DNA from: Botryotinia globosa
Lineage: Eukaryota; Ascomycota; Leotiomycetes; Helotiales; Sclerotiniaceae
Reading direction: 5' to 3'
Length of the DNA: 64,000 nt
NCBI GenBank assembly: GCA_014898425.1
Contig: RCSZ01000005.1
Span: 2,660,155 to 2,724,154, forward strand
The translations under genes and the position numbers were made by a program. The notes under the pieces are model-generated. The model was not told where the DNA came from. It was given only the letters and a program-made list of their open reading frames with translations, and ran no database searches. Shown one piece after another: positions 28,161 through 40,067 of this stretch. The stretch's first letter is position 1. Each line of letters begins with the position of its first letter.

Positions 28161-30331
28161 AAAAATCTGAATAAAAAAAGATAAACCGATTTCGCCTATA
28201 AGCTTTAATAAAATTTCTTTTTTAGATTTTTATAATTATAAATATAATTATATAATACTTTCTCAAAAAGCAAGAAGTCCAGGGGCTTACAGGCCTCTAA
28301 TATTATTAAAGGATAACTATAATCCTTTATATAAATAGATTATTATTATTTATAATTAAACCTCGAGTGTAGCGAGGATCGGGGGTTTGGGGGTTAGCCC
28401 TTATAAAAATTAAAGAAATAAGAGAAAAAACTTCTACGAATTCATGATCTGAAAAATTCTTTTTCCCTGACGGCTAGTACTGATACCCCTATATAAAATT
28501 TTATTGATTTAAAATGAAATCTTTTGAGAATATCGAAAATACTTTTATAGTGTTATTGTTCTTGTTTAAAAAGTCTATAAAACACTATGATTATATTATC
28601 CCTCAAATCAATAATACAAATCAATAATACAAAGCTTTAAGAGTTTAATAATAGGATCTTAAATATAATAAAAGAACTTATGAAGATATTATTATATAAT
28701 GGAGAGCTATATATAATAATAATCTTCTAAAACAAATTTTAAATATATATAACTTAATTTATAAAATCTTTTGAATTATCAATCAATCTTTTTAAAAAAC
28801 TGAAAATCTTTTTATTCTATTTTTAAAAAAGTTTTATTTAAATAGCAAATATAATACAATTGTTATCTTAATATAAAATCTATTATAAACAATATATTAT
28901 AAATAAAAGCTATAGAATTCTAACAAAAGCTTTCTAAATATAAAAAGTTGTCTTTACCTTTTGAAAAGAATAAAATATAATCAAATGGATTTCTATATAG
29001 CTTTAAAATGTATATAAATATATAGGAAAAGTATTAATTTGGAGAAACTTCATCAACTGAAACAAATACAAAATCAAAAACTAGAATAAAAAAAATTCGA
29101 TATATATATATATAATACAATATAGATAATATCTACAATTGTAATAAAATAAATACTTTTTGGAAATTCAGATTAAAACGTATACTTAATATTCTCAATA
29201 TATTAAGTAAAAAGCAAAATAAAGCTAGAATTACATTCAATCTTATTATAAATACCTTCAGTATCAACAAATTCCCTCTTTAAATAATAGATATAACTAA
29301 AATGCCTAATATATACAAAACAATTAGAATTACAAATTTTCATAATCTAAAAACTAAATATCGATTTAATAAAAAGCTTAAATAAAAAATAGAATCTTTC
29401 TTAAATGCTTTATATAATTTGATAATCTAATAAAAACTCGAAAAAAGAAAGTGTTTTTATTAATGAATAACTTCTTAGTTTATATAATAATATTAGAAAA
29501 AGCTAATATTATTCAATACTTTATTAATACTAAAATCGAATTCCTATTATTTAATATTACAGTAAAACATTAATCTTTTGATTAAAGTATTATAGCCAAT
29601 TAAAAACTTTATTTATAATATTACTCAATATACTATATAATTGAATATTTTGATTAAAGCTTTAATTATTTTTGGAAATTTAATATATTAAAATTCATTT
29701 GATAGAGAATATATACTTAGAATAATATCAAAACTAATACTATATCGAATTACTAGGATAAATAAAAATGTATCGATCTGAGCTTACACTTTAAAATACT
29801 ATATAGTATATAGAAAGAATTAAAGGTAAGATTGGAGACATTATAATCAACTTTAATACAACTATATATACTAAATATTATCACTAATGTATTCAATATT
29901 AAGAAATACATATTACTATATTTAGAGTATATAATTAATAAAAAAGATGATCTGAATTTACTTATTAATATAATTATAGCAAAAAAAGAGATAATAGAAT
30001 AAAACGAAAAGAATATAAATAAAATTATTCAAGAAAAGATTATTAATAATATTGAAACTTTTAAAGCTATTAGGGTTTTAATCTTATTTCAAGAATAGTA
30101 AGATATTGAAGATTTATAATTCAAAAAATTATTAGAATAAAAAGAATAGAATTTAATATTAAAAACAATTGTAAATCAATAATAAAACTCCTTATTAGAA
30201 TATTTTAATAGAAAAAATTAAAGTTATTCAAAGTTGATGCCTTATTGCCTAACCTTATTATACAGGAAACCCCTATATATAGGCATTTAGGCCTCGAAAT
30301 TTTTAGGCCCGTATATCCAGGTTCATCTGTA

Positions 30332-30838
30332 CACATGATCTTGACTATGATTATAGTTTTCTTCCAAACAGTGATATTAATGAAAGGGTTTTAATTTACT
30401 CTACAATAATAGATTGATAGAACATGAGCAAGGCTCCTAGTATTCTTGGATGTGATAGAACAAAGGAGATTTTTTACGTGAAATCGACATCTTTTGGCGA
30501 GATGGATGCGCTTGGTACATCGAGTACTCTCTCTTTCTTCTTTGAAAAATCAATCAATTCATATTGAATGCTGCTCAATTTTAAACTAAACAATCGATCT
30601 TCCTGTGCTTAAATATTGCTCACAAAGTTTGCGTGACAAGCACTAGGGCGTTGTAGTTCTACTTTTGACGCACACAGCAAGAATAATCGTAAAATCATTG
30701 AGAGCTTGACAAAGTGCAGCATTTGCCCCCATAAGTTTACCAGGTGGAATAAGTTGTAAAGAATGAAAGCTTAAATCGCAAATAGACACGTCTAGTTGAG
30801 ATGAAGGGCCAGCGACTTCGTTGACAGTGAATGCTGTA
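30332..30838. other. Intergenic stretch between two TIR elements
   Basis: About 500 bp of near-balanced composition without a supported reading frame, ending at the TA target of the 816-bp element. I see no RNA gene or repeat in it. Confidence 0.4.
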
Positions 30839-31654
30839 AGTCGACCACCCTACTTTCAGGCCACCCCTGTTTCGGGCCACCCTTTTACACCAAAAATCAC
30901 TTTTTTAATCTATTAATATCTCTATCAATATTGAATATAATCTAATAAAAATTTAAAACTATATAATTCGAATTGTTTCAAATCTATTTTGAGATTTTTA
31001 GATTTTTAGGATTTTTCTAAATTGATTTCTAAAGCTTCGAAATATCGATTTTTAATTACATACAAATTACATACAAATTTAAAATTCTATAAAATCTATA
31101 ATAACTTTTAAGAGAAAATAGCTAAAAATAAATTATAAAATTTTATTATAAATTTATAAGATATTTAATTTGAAAAATCTTAAAAAAATAGAAAATTCCT
31201 TATAAATAAATATTTAAAAGGATACCCTCAAAATTACAGGGATTATTTATATTACTCTTAATTCACTATATACTATATCTCTATATTTATTCATTTTTTT
31301 GAATTTTTTTTTGAATTTCTATATAGATTTAGATTTGAATTTTTCAAAAAAACATATAATCTTCTTTTAATAATTATTATTAAAAAGTTATTAAAGATTT
31401 TATAAAATTTTAAATTTGTATATAATTTATATATAAATTGAAAATCGATATTTTGAAGCCTTAGAAATCGATCTATAAAAATCCTAAAATTCTAAAAATT
31501 CTAATATAAACTTAAAATAACTTATATTATATAAATATAAATTTTTATTAAATCATATTCAATATTGATAAAGATATTGATAGGCCAAAAAAGTGATTTT
31601 TGATGTAAAAGGGTGGCCCGAAACAGGGGTGGCCCGAAAGTAGGGTGGTCGACT
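30839..31654. mobile_element. Intact 816-bp TIR element (non-autonomous, TA target)
   Basis: Terminal inverted repeats of about 65 bp: AGTCGACCACCCTACTTTCA then GGCCACCCCTGTTTCGGGCC at the left, with the complement at the right ending GGTGGTCGACT. TA flanks both sides (30837-30838 and 31655-31656). The interior is AT-rich and has no transposase. Relatives: 18466-25574 (split), 41447-42189 (left part) and about 43087-43116 (tip). Confidence 0.88.
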
Positions 31655-31656
31655 TA

Positions 31657-32393
31657 TGATCTAGACCACCACGATCGCAATAAAAAACTGATTAAGTAAA
31701 ATGTGCATCACGTACCTAGTGTTTACTTAGCGGAACAGAAAATTCATTGTTGCCAGTTCAAAAGATTAACATTGTGCTTTCGCGCTGGGGCTTTGTGTTC
31801 ATCAAGGGAGACTGGGGAAATTGTGGCGAAGAATTGATCACAAGACAAGGAAGCTATCAGTCGAGGTTGTGCATGACGTGGATTTGAGTTGTTAGCACAC
31901 CGGCATTTACAGAATCGTTCTTGGGAAAGCTTTGGTGCACTGGTGGTCGGAGATTCATATACCCTACTTGCGTTCCTGGATTTGCGCGAGGCACGTGCCA
32001 GATAGGGATCTAGGCGACCACATGGCACGTGTTATTTCTGAACTTATTATTGTCGAAGCATGATAGAACACCGCGCCCGTGACTAGAGCAGTGGCTAGGA
32101 GATGTGAACCGAGTTTGAGTCTATATGGTGTTGGCAAAGTAAGAGTAACAAGTGGCGAGAAGCTCGAGAATCAAGCATAATCGGAGATGAAAACGCCTAC
32201 ATGTTAAGTGTTGACTTTGACGACCGAAAAGTCTAGACTTAGCGGAAAACCTTCGGGGTACAAGTAATGGCCCTATAAATACAGCTGTAAATTCTTCAGA
32301 CTCAAGTTGATTTCTCCTTGGCAGTTTTCTTCTCAAAAAGAATCAAGTAAGAAGAAAAAAATCCATATTATGTGGTGGGTATCATGCCATGTC
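31657..32393. other. Intergenic region, 3' side of GPI16
   Basis: About 740 bp of balanced composition. Small minus-strand frames (31744-32028, 32121-32336) show no domain, signal peptide or conserved look, and I do not call them genes. The part next to 32394 should hold the GPI16 3' UTR. Confidence 0.4.
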
Positions 32394-34263
32394 CTATTCT
32401 TCCTTGCCAAACTTTGTTTTTCCTGTTATCCGAGCCAGTATCTTTTGCACAACCATTAAAGCACGCATCCTAACAGCCTTGATGTCCCAATTTTCAGCTT
32501 CATCGGCTGCAACAAATCTCCTGACCAAAAGATTGAAAACACTTCCAAACGCCAATGCCATTACAGTACTCGTAAGGATGATAACATTGTAAGGCATGCT
32601 GAAATCCGGTGTTGGAAGTGGAAGCAAAAGACTCGTGGTCCGAATACTAACATTCCCAATGGTGATGACGGCCGGGGCAACATCAAATCCACGATTCGCG
32701 TCCGGAGGATATTCTGTATATCGAAGAATGGCCTTTTCAAAGTCATAGGTCAAAATAACTGTAGAATCGGCTGGAATGCGCATCCGCACTTCCAATTGAG
32801 TCCCTCTCTTGCGATCCAGGGCTGGACGATAGAACATCTCTTGTATGACGTCTTCATACCTACCGTTAGTATCGGCTTTTAAAGTATGGAGATAAACCTT
32901 CATGAACCAAGGGAGCGACTCCATATATACAAAATCAACTGCATCTGTTGGCGAAGGGTTTGTAAGTATGGCCTGTACACCACCGCGTTCCTGCCCATAT
33001 CCAATGAATGAGCGTTCGGCATACAGCAGGGGTTGCTCCAATGGGGCTTTCTCGTATATATCTTGTCGAGGTAATACCATCTCAAAGTCGCTGTCTTGTT
33101 GTACTCGAAAACACCGGCTGTATCCAGAGGGATTTTTATGCTCAACTGCTCCTCCAGAAGTGAAGACATTGCGGGCGTGAGGAACATTTATGCAAACGGA
33201 GTCTTCGACATTATCGGCTAGTGGACAAGATCCCTTCATCGAATGACCAAAAATTTGCGATAAACTCCAATCCTCCTCTTCAGCCGCGTTATCTAGTGGA
33301 AAGCAAGTATCCTCAGCATGGTATGGTTTTGATATATCGCATTTCAAATCTTCAAATTGTACGGGTCGTGGAATTGGATTGTCTGGGTGAATTTAGCACG
33401 TTGATCATATTGGGTAGCGATTTACGAACCTCTCGGGCGCCTGGATCTTTGGATGTCTAATACCATATCAATAGTTTGTGTAATCTGAAGTTGGCAGTCA
33501 CTCAAATCGCTTGTGCATATGGGTTGCACATCAATCGACATACTCTGCCATGAAGCATCAAATAGTTTATGTCCGTCGAGTAAGCTCGAAATACCAGCCT
33601 TGCCTTTACAGGGCAAGAGTTTCAAGAAAGGCGTCAGATTTTCTGTGCAGACAACTTCTCGAGGCAGAGTTCCATGCAGTAAGTGTAGGTTCGCTAATGT
33701 GGAGTTTGGGTGATCATCAACTGGTTGAAATGATAGGACAGGTCTTGTTGTTCTTGTGGAATCGATAAAGTTAAGAGAAGCACAGAAAAGGCCAGACAAT
33801 GCATTGGTCAAGATTAACCAGCGACCATCAGCCCTAAGAAAGTGTTAGTTGAATCTCTTCTTCAAAGAAGTGCATCATACTCCTCATCAGTGGTTGCTTC
33901 TACCCAAGCCCAAAGCTCTACACCTGTTCCGCCTTCCCTTGTACCTCCCCATGGCCTTGCACCCCAATTTTCAGCATCCCATCTACCAAGGCTGAACCTC
34001 AAATGTAATTCTCGTGTATTGGCATATTGAAGAATTTGACCTAGTGATCGTGGAAAATAGCGAAAATTCTGCTGTTCGAATGATTCGAGGCTTGTATTGC
34101 TCTGGAAGTTGAATGAAGCTAGTAACGATGAAGGATGAAGGGGTCGTAGAAGAAGTTGCTCGTGATAATCTGAGGATGCGATTACTCCTGTAGATAATAA
34201 ACTAAATAAAAGGAAGAAAATATGATAAAATTTATTCATTGGATTCATGGCATTCAAAGCCAT
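32394..34263 (-). CDS. GPI16: GPI transamidase subunit GPI16 (PIG-T)
   Basis: Subunit of the ER-membrane GPI transamidase, which attaches glycosylphosphatidylinositol anchors to proteins. In this family PIG-T/Gpi16 is disulfide-linked to the catalytic Gpi8. Exons 34263-33881, 33833-33430 and 33382-32394, with two 47-bp introns, give 591 aa. The protein opens with a signal peptide (to about residue 30). Next come the family segments QLLLRPL, ELHLRFSLGRWDAENWG and LSGLFCASLNFIDST, then PREVVCTENLTPFLKLLPCK and RPRDNPIPRPV. The late TPDFSMPYNVI leads into one membrane helix (about 528-549) and a short basic cytosolic tail. Length and order match PIG-T. Met6 or Met9 are alternative starts. The 216-bp gap to LUC7 makes the promoter bidirectional. 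Confidence 0.95.
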
Positions 34264-34479
34264 ATTGTCAAGAAGCTCTTCATTGAGTTGTGACGGGTCA
34301 TTACATAGATAGGTACAAGCACTCGTGAAACTCTTGAATCTGAGGAAGTAGTTCGAATGTGCAGCCTTATCACGGCGTGTTCCGTTTTGCCCGCCGCTCC
34401 GAGCCTTGCCTTGTCTCTACCTTTTTCTATCGATCTCCAAAAGTCAAACCACAACAAATACAATAATATACCTCGAAAG
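34264..34479. promoter_or_regulatory. Bidirectional promoter between GPI16 and LUC7
   Basis: The two housekeeping genes diverge from 216 bp, so their promoters and 5' UTRs must share this space. No specific binding site can be assigned by eye. Confidence 0.55.
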
Positions 34480-35455
34480 ATGGCCGCAGAACAGAGAAAG
34501 CTCCTTGGTAAGTCATAATTCCAATCTCAACTCTTCAAATGTTTGAGCTCCGTGGAATGCAATTTCAATTCGTCTTTTAGCATCAGAATTTCATCATTTT
34601 ACTGACACAACCCTCTTGACAGAGCAGCTTATGGGCGCTGGAGCATCCTCTCGCGCAGCACAGCTTTCAATTACAGATCCAAAGATTTGCCGTTCTTTTC
34701 TCGTCGGTACTTGTCCTCACGATCTTTTCACAAACACGAAACAAGATTTAGGACCATGTCCAAAGATCCATTCAGAGCCATTAAAGACAGAGTTTGAAAC
34801 TGCAGCACCTCCTCAAAAACAGAAATGGGGTTTCGAATACGATTATATGCGCGACTTACAGAAATACATTGATGAATGTAATAGAAGGATAGACGTCGCA
34901 CAGCGACGCTTGGAGAAAACACCCGATGAAATTCGACAAACAAACGCCCTTCTTAAACAAATATCTGATCTATCGAAATCCATCGAGTCAGGTCTATTAG
35001 AAATTCAGATTCTAGGAGAACAATCGGAGGTATCGCGCGCTTATGAAGAGTTCTTCCGTATAAGACAGGCTATGCAGACAAAGGCGGAGAAAGAAAAGGA
35101 GCTGAAGGCATTATCAGATACTAGCGGGCCTTCAGGACATCAAAAGTTACAAGTTTGTGATGTCTGCGGAGCTTATTTGAGTCGGCTGGATAACGATCGA
35201 AGATTGGCGGACCATTTTTACGGAAAAATGCATCTAGGTTATGCGCAAATGAGGAAGACATACGACGCATTCCCGAAGGAGATGAAGAGATCAAGACCTA
35301 TTGCTGATGACATGGATCATAATTCGGCGCCGAGAGGGTACGATGGAGGTTATGGTGATGGTGGATACGGTGGAAGAGGGGGTGGATATGGAGGGCGCGG
35401 TGGGGGAAGAGGTGGTTTTAGGGGCAGGGGAAGAGGATTCAGAGGTGGATGGTAA
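34480..35455 (+). CDS. LUC7: U1 snRNP-associated protein LUC7
   Basis: LUC7 family protein of the U1 snRNP, involved in 5' splice-site selection. Exons 34480-34507 and 34623-35455 with a 115-bp intron (GTAAGT...GACAG) give 286 aa. The first exon encodes MAAEQRKLL and joins EQLMGAGASS, the classic LUC7 start. Zinc finger 1 is CCCH (Cys32, Cys40, Cys55, His59). A charged helical or coiled-coil stretch follows (about 80-165). Finger 2 is C2H2 in CDVCGAYLS...HFYGKMH. The C-terminus from about 245 is Gly/Arg-rich (RGG repeats) in place of the RS tail of animal homologues. It appears intact. Confidence 0.95.
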
Positions 35456-36222
35456 TGAGAAAATATCGAGGCGTTCACGGGCTTATCCTCACGGCGTTTT
35501 GGGTCGGCGGATATACAGTGTACAACTATCCATAATCAATGGGGTTTGTTTCTGGGCTTTTTCTAACCTACGAGTCAACCTACCAGTACCTAGCTACTCG
35601 AGATACTTCTTCGGCTCATATGCAGACGCGCAATTAAGATCCCTTTTTTTCCAACACCAAGAAATCCAAACATATGACCTCAGTTTAAGAAATGAGAAAT
35701 GTCATATCGAAGGTTCCCGTGAGGATTTGCTGGTTAGCTTGTTCGTTGAAGATGGAACTGCGTTGGCTTTTGCTAGTGCAAAATGCTTATTGTCTTCCCT
35801 GCTACACATCCACATGATGTTCTAGATCTCATTTGCGAACCAGAAATGTCCTCTTCATGTGGCTGTCGCCTAGGTTTGGATATTCTTCACGGGGACTGAT
35901 TCGTCGTCGTTCCCACGGAATCTTGATTAACGAGACGATTGATTACCCTGCATCCCTGAATGGCAAAACAGGATTTCGAACACTGAATCACAAGGCGACC
36001 AGGATATGACAATCTACGTCATTGAACCCTTGGGCTCTTGATGAATTCCTTATTATATCTTGAACTGTGCTCCGAATCAGTTTTAATAATTTTCGCCATA
36101 TTGAAACACATTATCACAATCCGTTGTTGTTACCTCTATCAAATCATACCACACTTTCAACACTCCTACGCAAGACCCCAAACCATACGAACTACACCCG
36201 CTTGAATATTTTGAATAAAATC
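35456..36222. other. LUC7 3' UTR and upstream region of the next gene
   Basis: About 770 bp without a supported gene. A frame at 35301-35825 runs over the LUC7 end in another register and owes its start to Gly-rich coding, so it is not a gene. The last 150 bp are C/T-rich on the plus strand (CACACTTTCAACACTCC), as is common just before fungal start codons. Confidence 0.5.
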
Positions 36223-36864
36223 ATGGAGTCCCTAAAGAATGCGACAGGTATGGCTGCCCCTGAGCATACGGAGGAACAGAAGAAACAGTTCTACGAGAGT
36301 CTTTCCGAAGATCAAAGACAAAAGCAAACATATACGGAATGGGTAAAGGAGGCATACAACGATCAATATGAGAAGTGGATGCCATGGATTGAAGACCAGT
36401 ATCTGAAATGGTTCGGAAAAGGAGACAACAAGGCATCATATGCGACAAAAGGTTGGTCGGCCTAGACTTTCACGATAAGTGGTTTTTAGCTAATCATAAT
36501 CACAGATGCCCTCAGCAAGACAAAAGTCACCGGCGTATCACAAATCGACCAAATACAAGACGATATCCATAATCTTGTCGGTAATCAACTTGGGGAGAAT
36601 GGTCTGCTAGCGCCAATTGGAAACTTGGCTGGGAAAGAGGGCATAAACAGGATGGAGCGAAATGGAAAAGATGAAGATGGTTCCTACGGTGGTCCCACGT
36701 CAACCATCAGCGATCCAATCATCAATAATGCAAAGGGTGCTGGACAGGGAGTTTTGGGTGGCGCACAGAGTGCTGGTTCTGGCTTGGTAAGCGGTGCTAA
36801 GAGCGCAGGTGGATATGTTGGAGGAATGTTTGGTGGTGGCCAAATGGAAGAGCCAAAGCCATAA
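36223..36864 (+). CDS. Conserved-looking protein of unknown function (195 aa)
   Basis: Exons 36223-36451 and 36506-36864 with a 54-bp intron (GTTGGT...CACAG, branch GCTAATC) keep one frame. The N-terminal half (about 1-75) is charged and aromatic, with WVKEAYNDQYEKWMPWIEDQ. A middle segment reads VSQIDQIQDDIHNLVGNQL. The C-terminal third is Gly/Ala/Ser-rich and low in complexity (GAGQGVLGGAQSAGSGLVSG...), ending MEEPKP. There is no signal peptide or membrane helix. I do not recognise a domain. The C-terminal repeats with alternating small residues recall stress- or membrane-surface proteins, but that is only an impression. The gene is convergent with the secreted protein downstream. Confidence 0.8.
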
Positions 36865-37091
36865 TAAGAGGAAAGCTGAATCACACTCCGTTCGGGTATC
36901 AGTCCTTTGTGTTGTGGTAGTGTGAGAGTGTGTGATGAAAGTACAAGGATGCGGAATTTCCTTCAAGGCCTAGCAGCCCGTTGGAGAATAATGGATTTAT
37001 TGACATGATACCAAATTTGAATTTATTACTTTTTTCATAGCCAACCATGATCCTCTTTCAAGTTCATCCTGTTTAGTTTGCATGATATGCA
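36865..37091. other. Convergent 3' region
   Basis: 227 bp shared by the 3' ends of the 195-aa gene (plus) and the secreted-protein gene (minus). No terminator-like structure is obvious, as expected for polymerase II genes. Confidence 0.5.
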
Positions 37092-37709
37092 TCAAGCACA
37101 GACAGGTTTCGTGGTAGGTACAACAGCTGAGATGCTAGGATTTGTCTGAGTACATCCATCAATTCCACCAAGAAGATAGTCATCTTCTGCCGCAGTATAT
37201 GCCGAACCACAATTAGCGTCACTATGTATCATTTAGTAAGTTGTTGATGAAACACAAGAAGACATGACAGATCATACCTTGCACCACCTGAGGCATTGTT
37301 GAAGTAAGAGCATATGTCATGGTTCCAGCAGTCTTGTGTGCTATAAGTTTTTCTCGTTAGCAATGAGAAGTTCTACTGAAGTGGCTGCATTTAATTCAGC
37401 TTTCAACATACTAATAATTGCCAAGGGCAGTTCCAGTGCAACCTGCTCCACATCTTCCATTGCAGCTGTAGCTTTGCAAAATGGTCAGCATGCTTTATAT
37501 GAACAGTCTTGGAGACAAAAAACTTACTCTCCAGCGTTGACTGTATTAGTTCCAAAGTTGCCTCCTACTATTCCTGTCCACGTGCAAGTCTTCCCAGCTG
37601 AATTGGTCCATGTGGCTTTGGCTGTCGCCCCAACCTTGACGCAAGTAACGGATGCTTCAGCAAGCGTAATTATAAATAGAGTGATAAGGGATGTGAGTGT
37701 GGCACGCAT
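37092..37709 (-). CDS. Small secreted cysteine-rich protein with PLA2-like motif
   Basis: Four exons (37709-37528, 37465-37412, 37340-37278, 37221-37092) with introns of 62, 71 and 56 bp give a 142-aa precursor. Residues 1 to about 19 are a signal peptide (MRATLTSLITLFIITLAEA). The mature protein has about ten cysteines. Its core CNGRCGAGCTG...YTQDCWNHDICSYF resembles the phospholipase A2 signature C-x3-HD-x-C, and a following DANCG...DDYLLGGIDGC completes a fungal secreted-family pattern. The His-Asp pair is present, but the usual double cysteine and a clear calcium loop are not, so enzymatic activity is uncertain. It is a candidate effector or extracellular enzyme. Every junction restores a codon and a cysteine-rich frame, which supports the model. 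Confidence 0.82.
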
Positions 37710-38615
37710 TTTGAGGGTAGTTGAAAGTTCAAATGAGTCGTTCGGAAAGGTATTGGAAGGAAATTGTTAAATACTAAATGACGACCATTACTGGCCAGTC
37801 TCTGCTTTATGTAATTTCCATGGTTCAAGCATTTATAGTTTTATTTACTAATTTAAATGGAATGTCACTCTTTGGAGATATTGACCACTTATCCATAGAT
37901 CGGCAAATATATTGAATACGTTCGGGCTTCGGGTCAAACTTCTTGAGATAAGTCATAATGCCGAAGAAAAAAGTCCATTCGCCAATCGGAGGGTCGAGTA
38001 CATTGGCATGTTGAATTTGCCGTTGTCAATGACGTGCTTCTATTGTGGGGTGCATCACCTTAAGGACAAAATTGTTAATCATTATACCAAAAGTGGAATA
38101 AAAGTCGGATTAATAGGGGTCCTCAATTGATACATCAAGTTTGATGTTTGAGAGTACCAATCTCTAGATTACATCGGGGAAATTGAATGCGAGGGTTAGC
38201 GAAGTAATGTGGATCTCTCGTCCAACAGCAACTTCAACAAGTCGTACGTGTCGCATATCTACATTCTCCCCGTAGGTACAATATGACTACTCTTTGCTCT
38301 TATCTTCAATCAAAGGTGTACGTGACAAGACGCTAAGGAGGGCATTAATATAAACTCTTTTTGTAGCTTGACTCTCTACTCTCTTCATAGTTTACACAAT
38401 TGAAGCTATTCGATCTCTACAGTTTTCAATGCAATGCTTTCATACGGTGGCATTCTCAAGGCCAAGCTAAGTTGAAACTGCAACGATTCTGAATTACAAG
38501 ATCTTGAAAGCGATCTACAAGAGCAAAATACAATTGTTTCTCTTTTAAATTTGAATACTGCATAGTATGCATCGATATCCCAGATCTTTGCAAAGACAAA
38601 TTGATGCATGTAAAG
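37710..38615. other. Intergenic region between secreted protein and FMN reductase
   Basis: About 900 bp. The part next to 37709 should be the promoter of the secreted protein, and that next to 38615 the 3' UTR of the reductase. Short frames here (37912-38130 plus, 38406-38609 minus) show no recognisable features. Confidence 0.45.
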
Positions 38616-39308
38616 CTATTTCATCGATTTGACAAGTTCCAAAAATCTTGCTTGCAATTCATCTTCGACATTGTCAGATTTCCAAATTTGTAGTCGTTCT
38701 GGCGAAAATTTACCGGATTCCAAGAGCTGAGAGGATTCCACGAGATCAATCCGATATCCCACAGTTTGAGATAATGGTTTCATTCTAAGACCCTGACATA
38801 CTTGAACGAGCTGCGCTGCGGCCTTGCCTCCACCATGTCTTCCATAACTCACGACAAACACGGGCTTTCCAGCCCACTCATGATAGAGGTAGTCCATAGC
38901 GTTCTTGATTACAGCCGGATAGCCCCAGTTGTACTGAGGAATGACAAAGATGAAGGCACAATGTTTGAGAATTTCGAGTGACCAATCACGAGTATGTGCC
39001 TCGGTGTAATGTGGAGTTGGGTTTGCTGCTGGATATTTAGAAGGTATGCCCGGCTCATCAAGAAGTGGTAGCGGATGCGAGATCATATCAATGGGAGACA
39101 GATGAAGATCATTTCTGCCAAGTTTTGAGAGGTGAGAGCCAAGTTCGATTATGACATGTTGAGCGATTAAATGGCCGATGCGGGAAGGACGCGTGCTGCA
39201 GGTGATGACTCCGATAGACCTGGATTGTATGTGGTCTTCATCATGCAAAATATCATTGGTTATTTTTGATAACATCTTTTTGCTGGCAGGTGTGTGTAGA
39301 TGGAACAA
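38616..39308 (-). CDS. NADPH-dependent FMN reductase-like flavoprotein
   Basis: Single-exon 230-aa protein of the NADPH-dependent FMN reductase family (flavodoxin-like fold). Such enzymes reduce FMN, quinones or other small electron acceptors using NAD(P)H. The FMN phosphate loop is CSTRPSRIG (37-45). The flavin-contacting segment is PQYNWGYPAVIKNAMDYL, and KPVFVVSYGRHGGGKAA forms the next conserved strand and loop. Length fits the family, perhaps with about 25 extra residues at the N-terminus, so Met12 (39275) is an alternative start. No targeting signal is apparent. The physiological substrate cannot be inferred. It is the last gene before a long repeat block. Confidence 0.88.
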   Translation of the reverse strand: MFHLHTPASKKMLSKITNDILHDEDHIQSRSIGVITCSTRPSRIGHLIAQHVIIELGSHLSKLGRNDLHLSPIDMISHPLPLLDEPGIPSKYPAANPTPHYTEAHTRDWSLEILKHCAFIFVIPQYNWGYPAVIKNAMDYLYHEWAGKPVFVVSYGRHGGGKAAAQLVQVCQGLRMKPLSQTVGYRIDLVESSQLLESGKFSPERLQIWKSDNVEDELQARFLELVKSMK

Positions 39309-40067
39309 GTCTCAAGGACGTGGAGGTGGAGGTGAGATATAAGACTCCTGCGACGTCCGTATTATCCGCCTACAACGGGAAAAATGAAACTTCTTCGCCA
39401 ACAAAAGTTATCTAATAAGTCCCACAAAGCTAATTCTGTATTCATAGCAATACGATAAATCAGTGCTTGAATCTCATATCTACCTATACAGCCAATCGCG
39501 TTCATAATATCCATGATACCCATGATACCCGCAATACCCGTAAAGTATGCACTTTAATTCACCGTGTTACTTCGCGATAAAATGCGTTACATTACGAAAG
39601 TTTGATTCTTAAATGTTATCGTAAGGATACATATTGCAATCTATTAAAGCTACATATTATTTTGATGATTTCCCTGAGCAACGTGCACAAACTCGTGAGT
39701 CCCTTGGTAACAAAGGCTAGTATAAACCAGAACTGTTGAGGATAAGATAGAATCAGGACTGTGAAACGTTCTAGTGGCGCAGATTTATCAATAGGAGAGA
39801 AGAATACAGCAAAACGTTATAATAGAGTCGACACATCAGTTTTAGTTTGGGGTAACCTTAGGCGGGCTTTGATATTTCTTGCTATGTATCAAAGTGAATT
39901 ATATTTTTTATAGATAAGTTTTTATTAATATAGACAATATTATTTCCTCTATTTCGTCTACAGATTAGTTTAATAATACATATCGATTTTTTTCGAAATA
40001 TATATATATAATAATATTGAATTCAATACTACTCAAGATATTCAATATCATTTAACAATTCAATATT
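39309..40067. other. Upstream region of the reductase, then AT-rich transition
   Basis: The first 550 bp are balanced and include a short imperfect run of ATGATACCC units (39510-39540). After about 39890 the sequence becomes AT-rich. No gene is seen. Confidence 0.45.

Larger units (their letters stand above)
27177..30329. mobile_element. 3.15-kb TA-flanked TIR element, coding capacity lost
   Basis: Termini CAGATGAACCTGGATATACG (27177) and its inverted copy CGTATATCCAGGTTCATCTG (to 30329) are flanked by TA (27175-27176 and 30330-30331). A CAG start plus TA duplication suggests a pogo/Fot1-like element of Tc1/mariner type. The interior is RIP-like with no recognisable transposase. It contains a palindrome (27500-27870), a tRNA-like relic (28092) and a GC-richer module (about 28180-28400), so other elements probably landed inside it. 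Confidence 0.65.

Noticed and set aside
31744..32336. Two small minus-strand frames as genes
   Set aside because: They have no domain, signal peptide or splice context, and are probably chance frames in balanced intergenic DNA.
35301..35825. 174-aa plus-strand frame
   Set aside because: It overlaps the Gly-rich 3' end of LUC7 in another register, and its tail is the 3' UTR.
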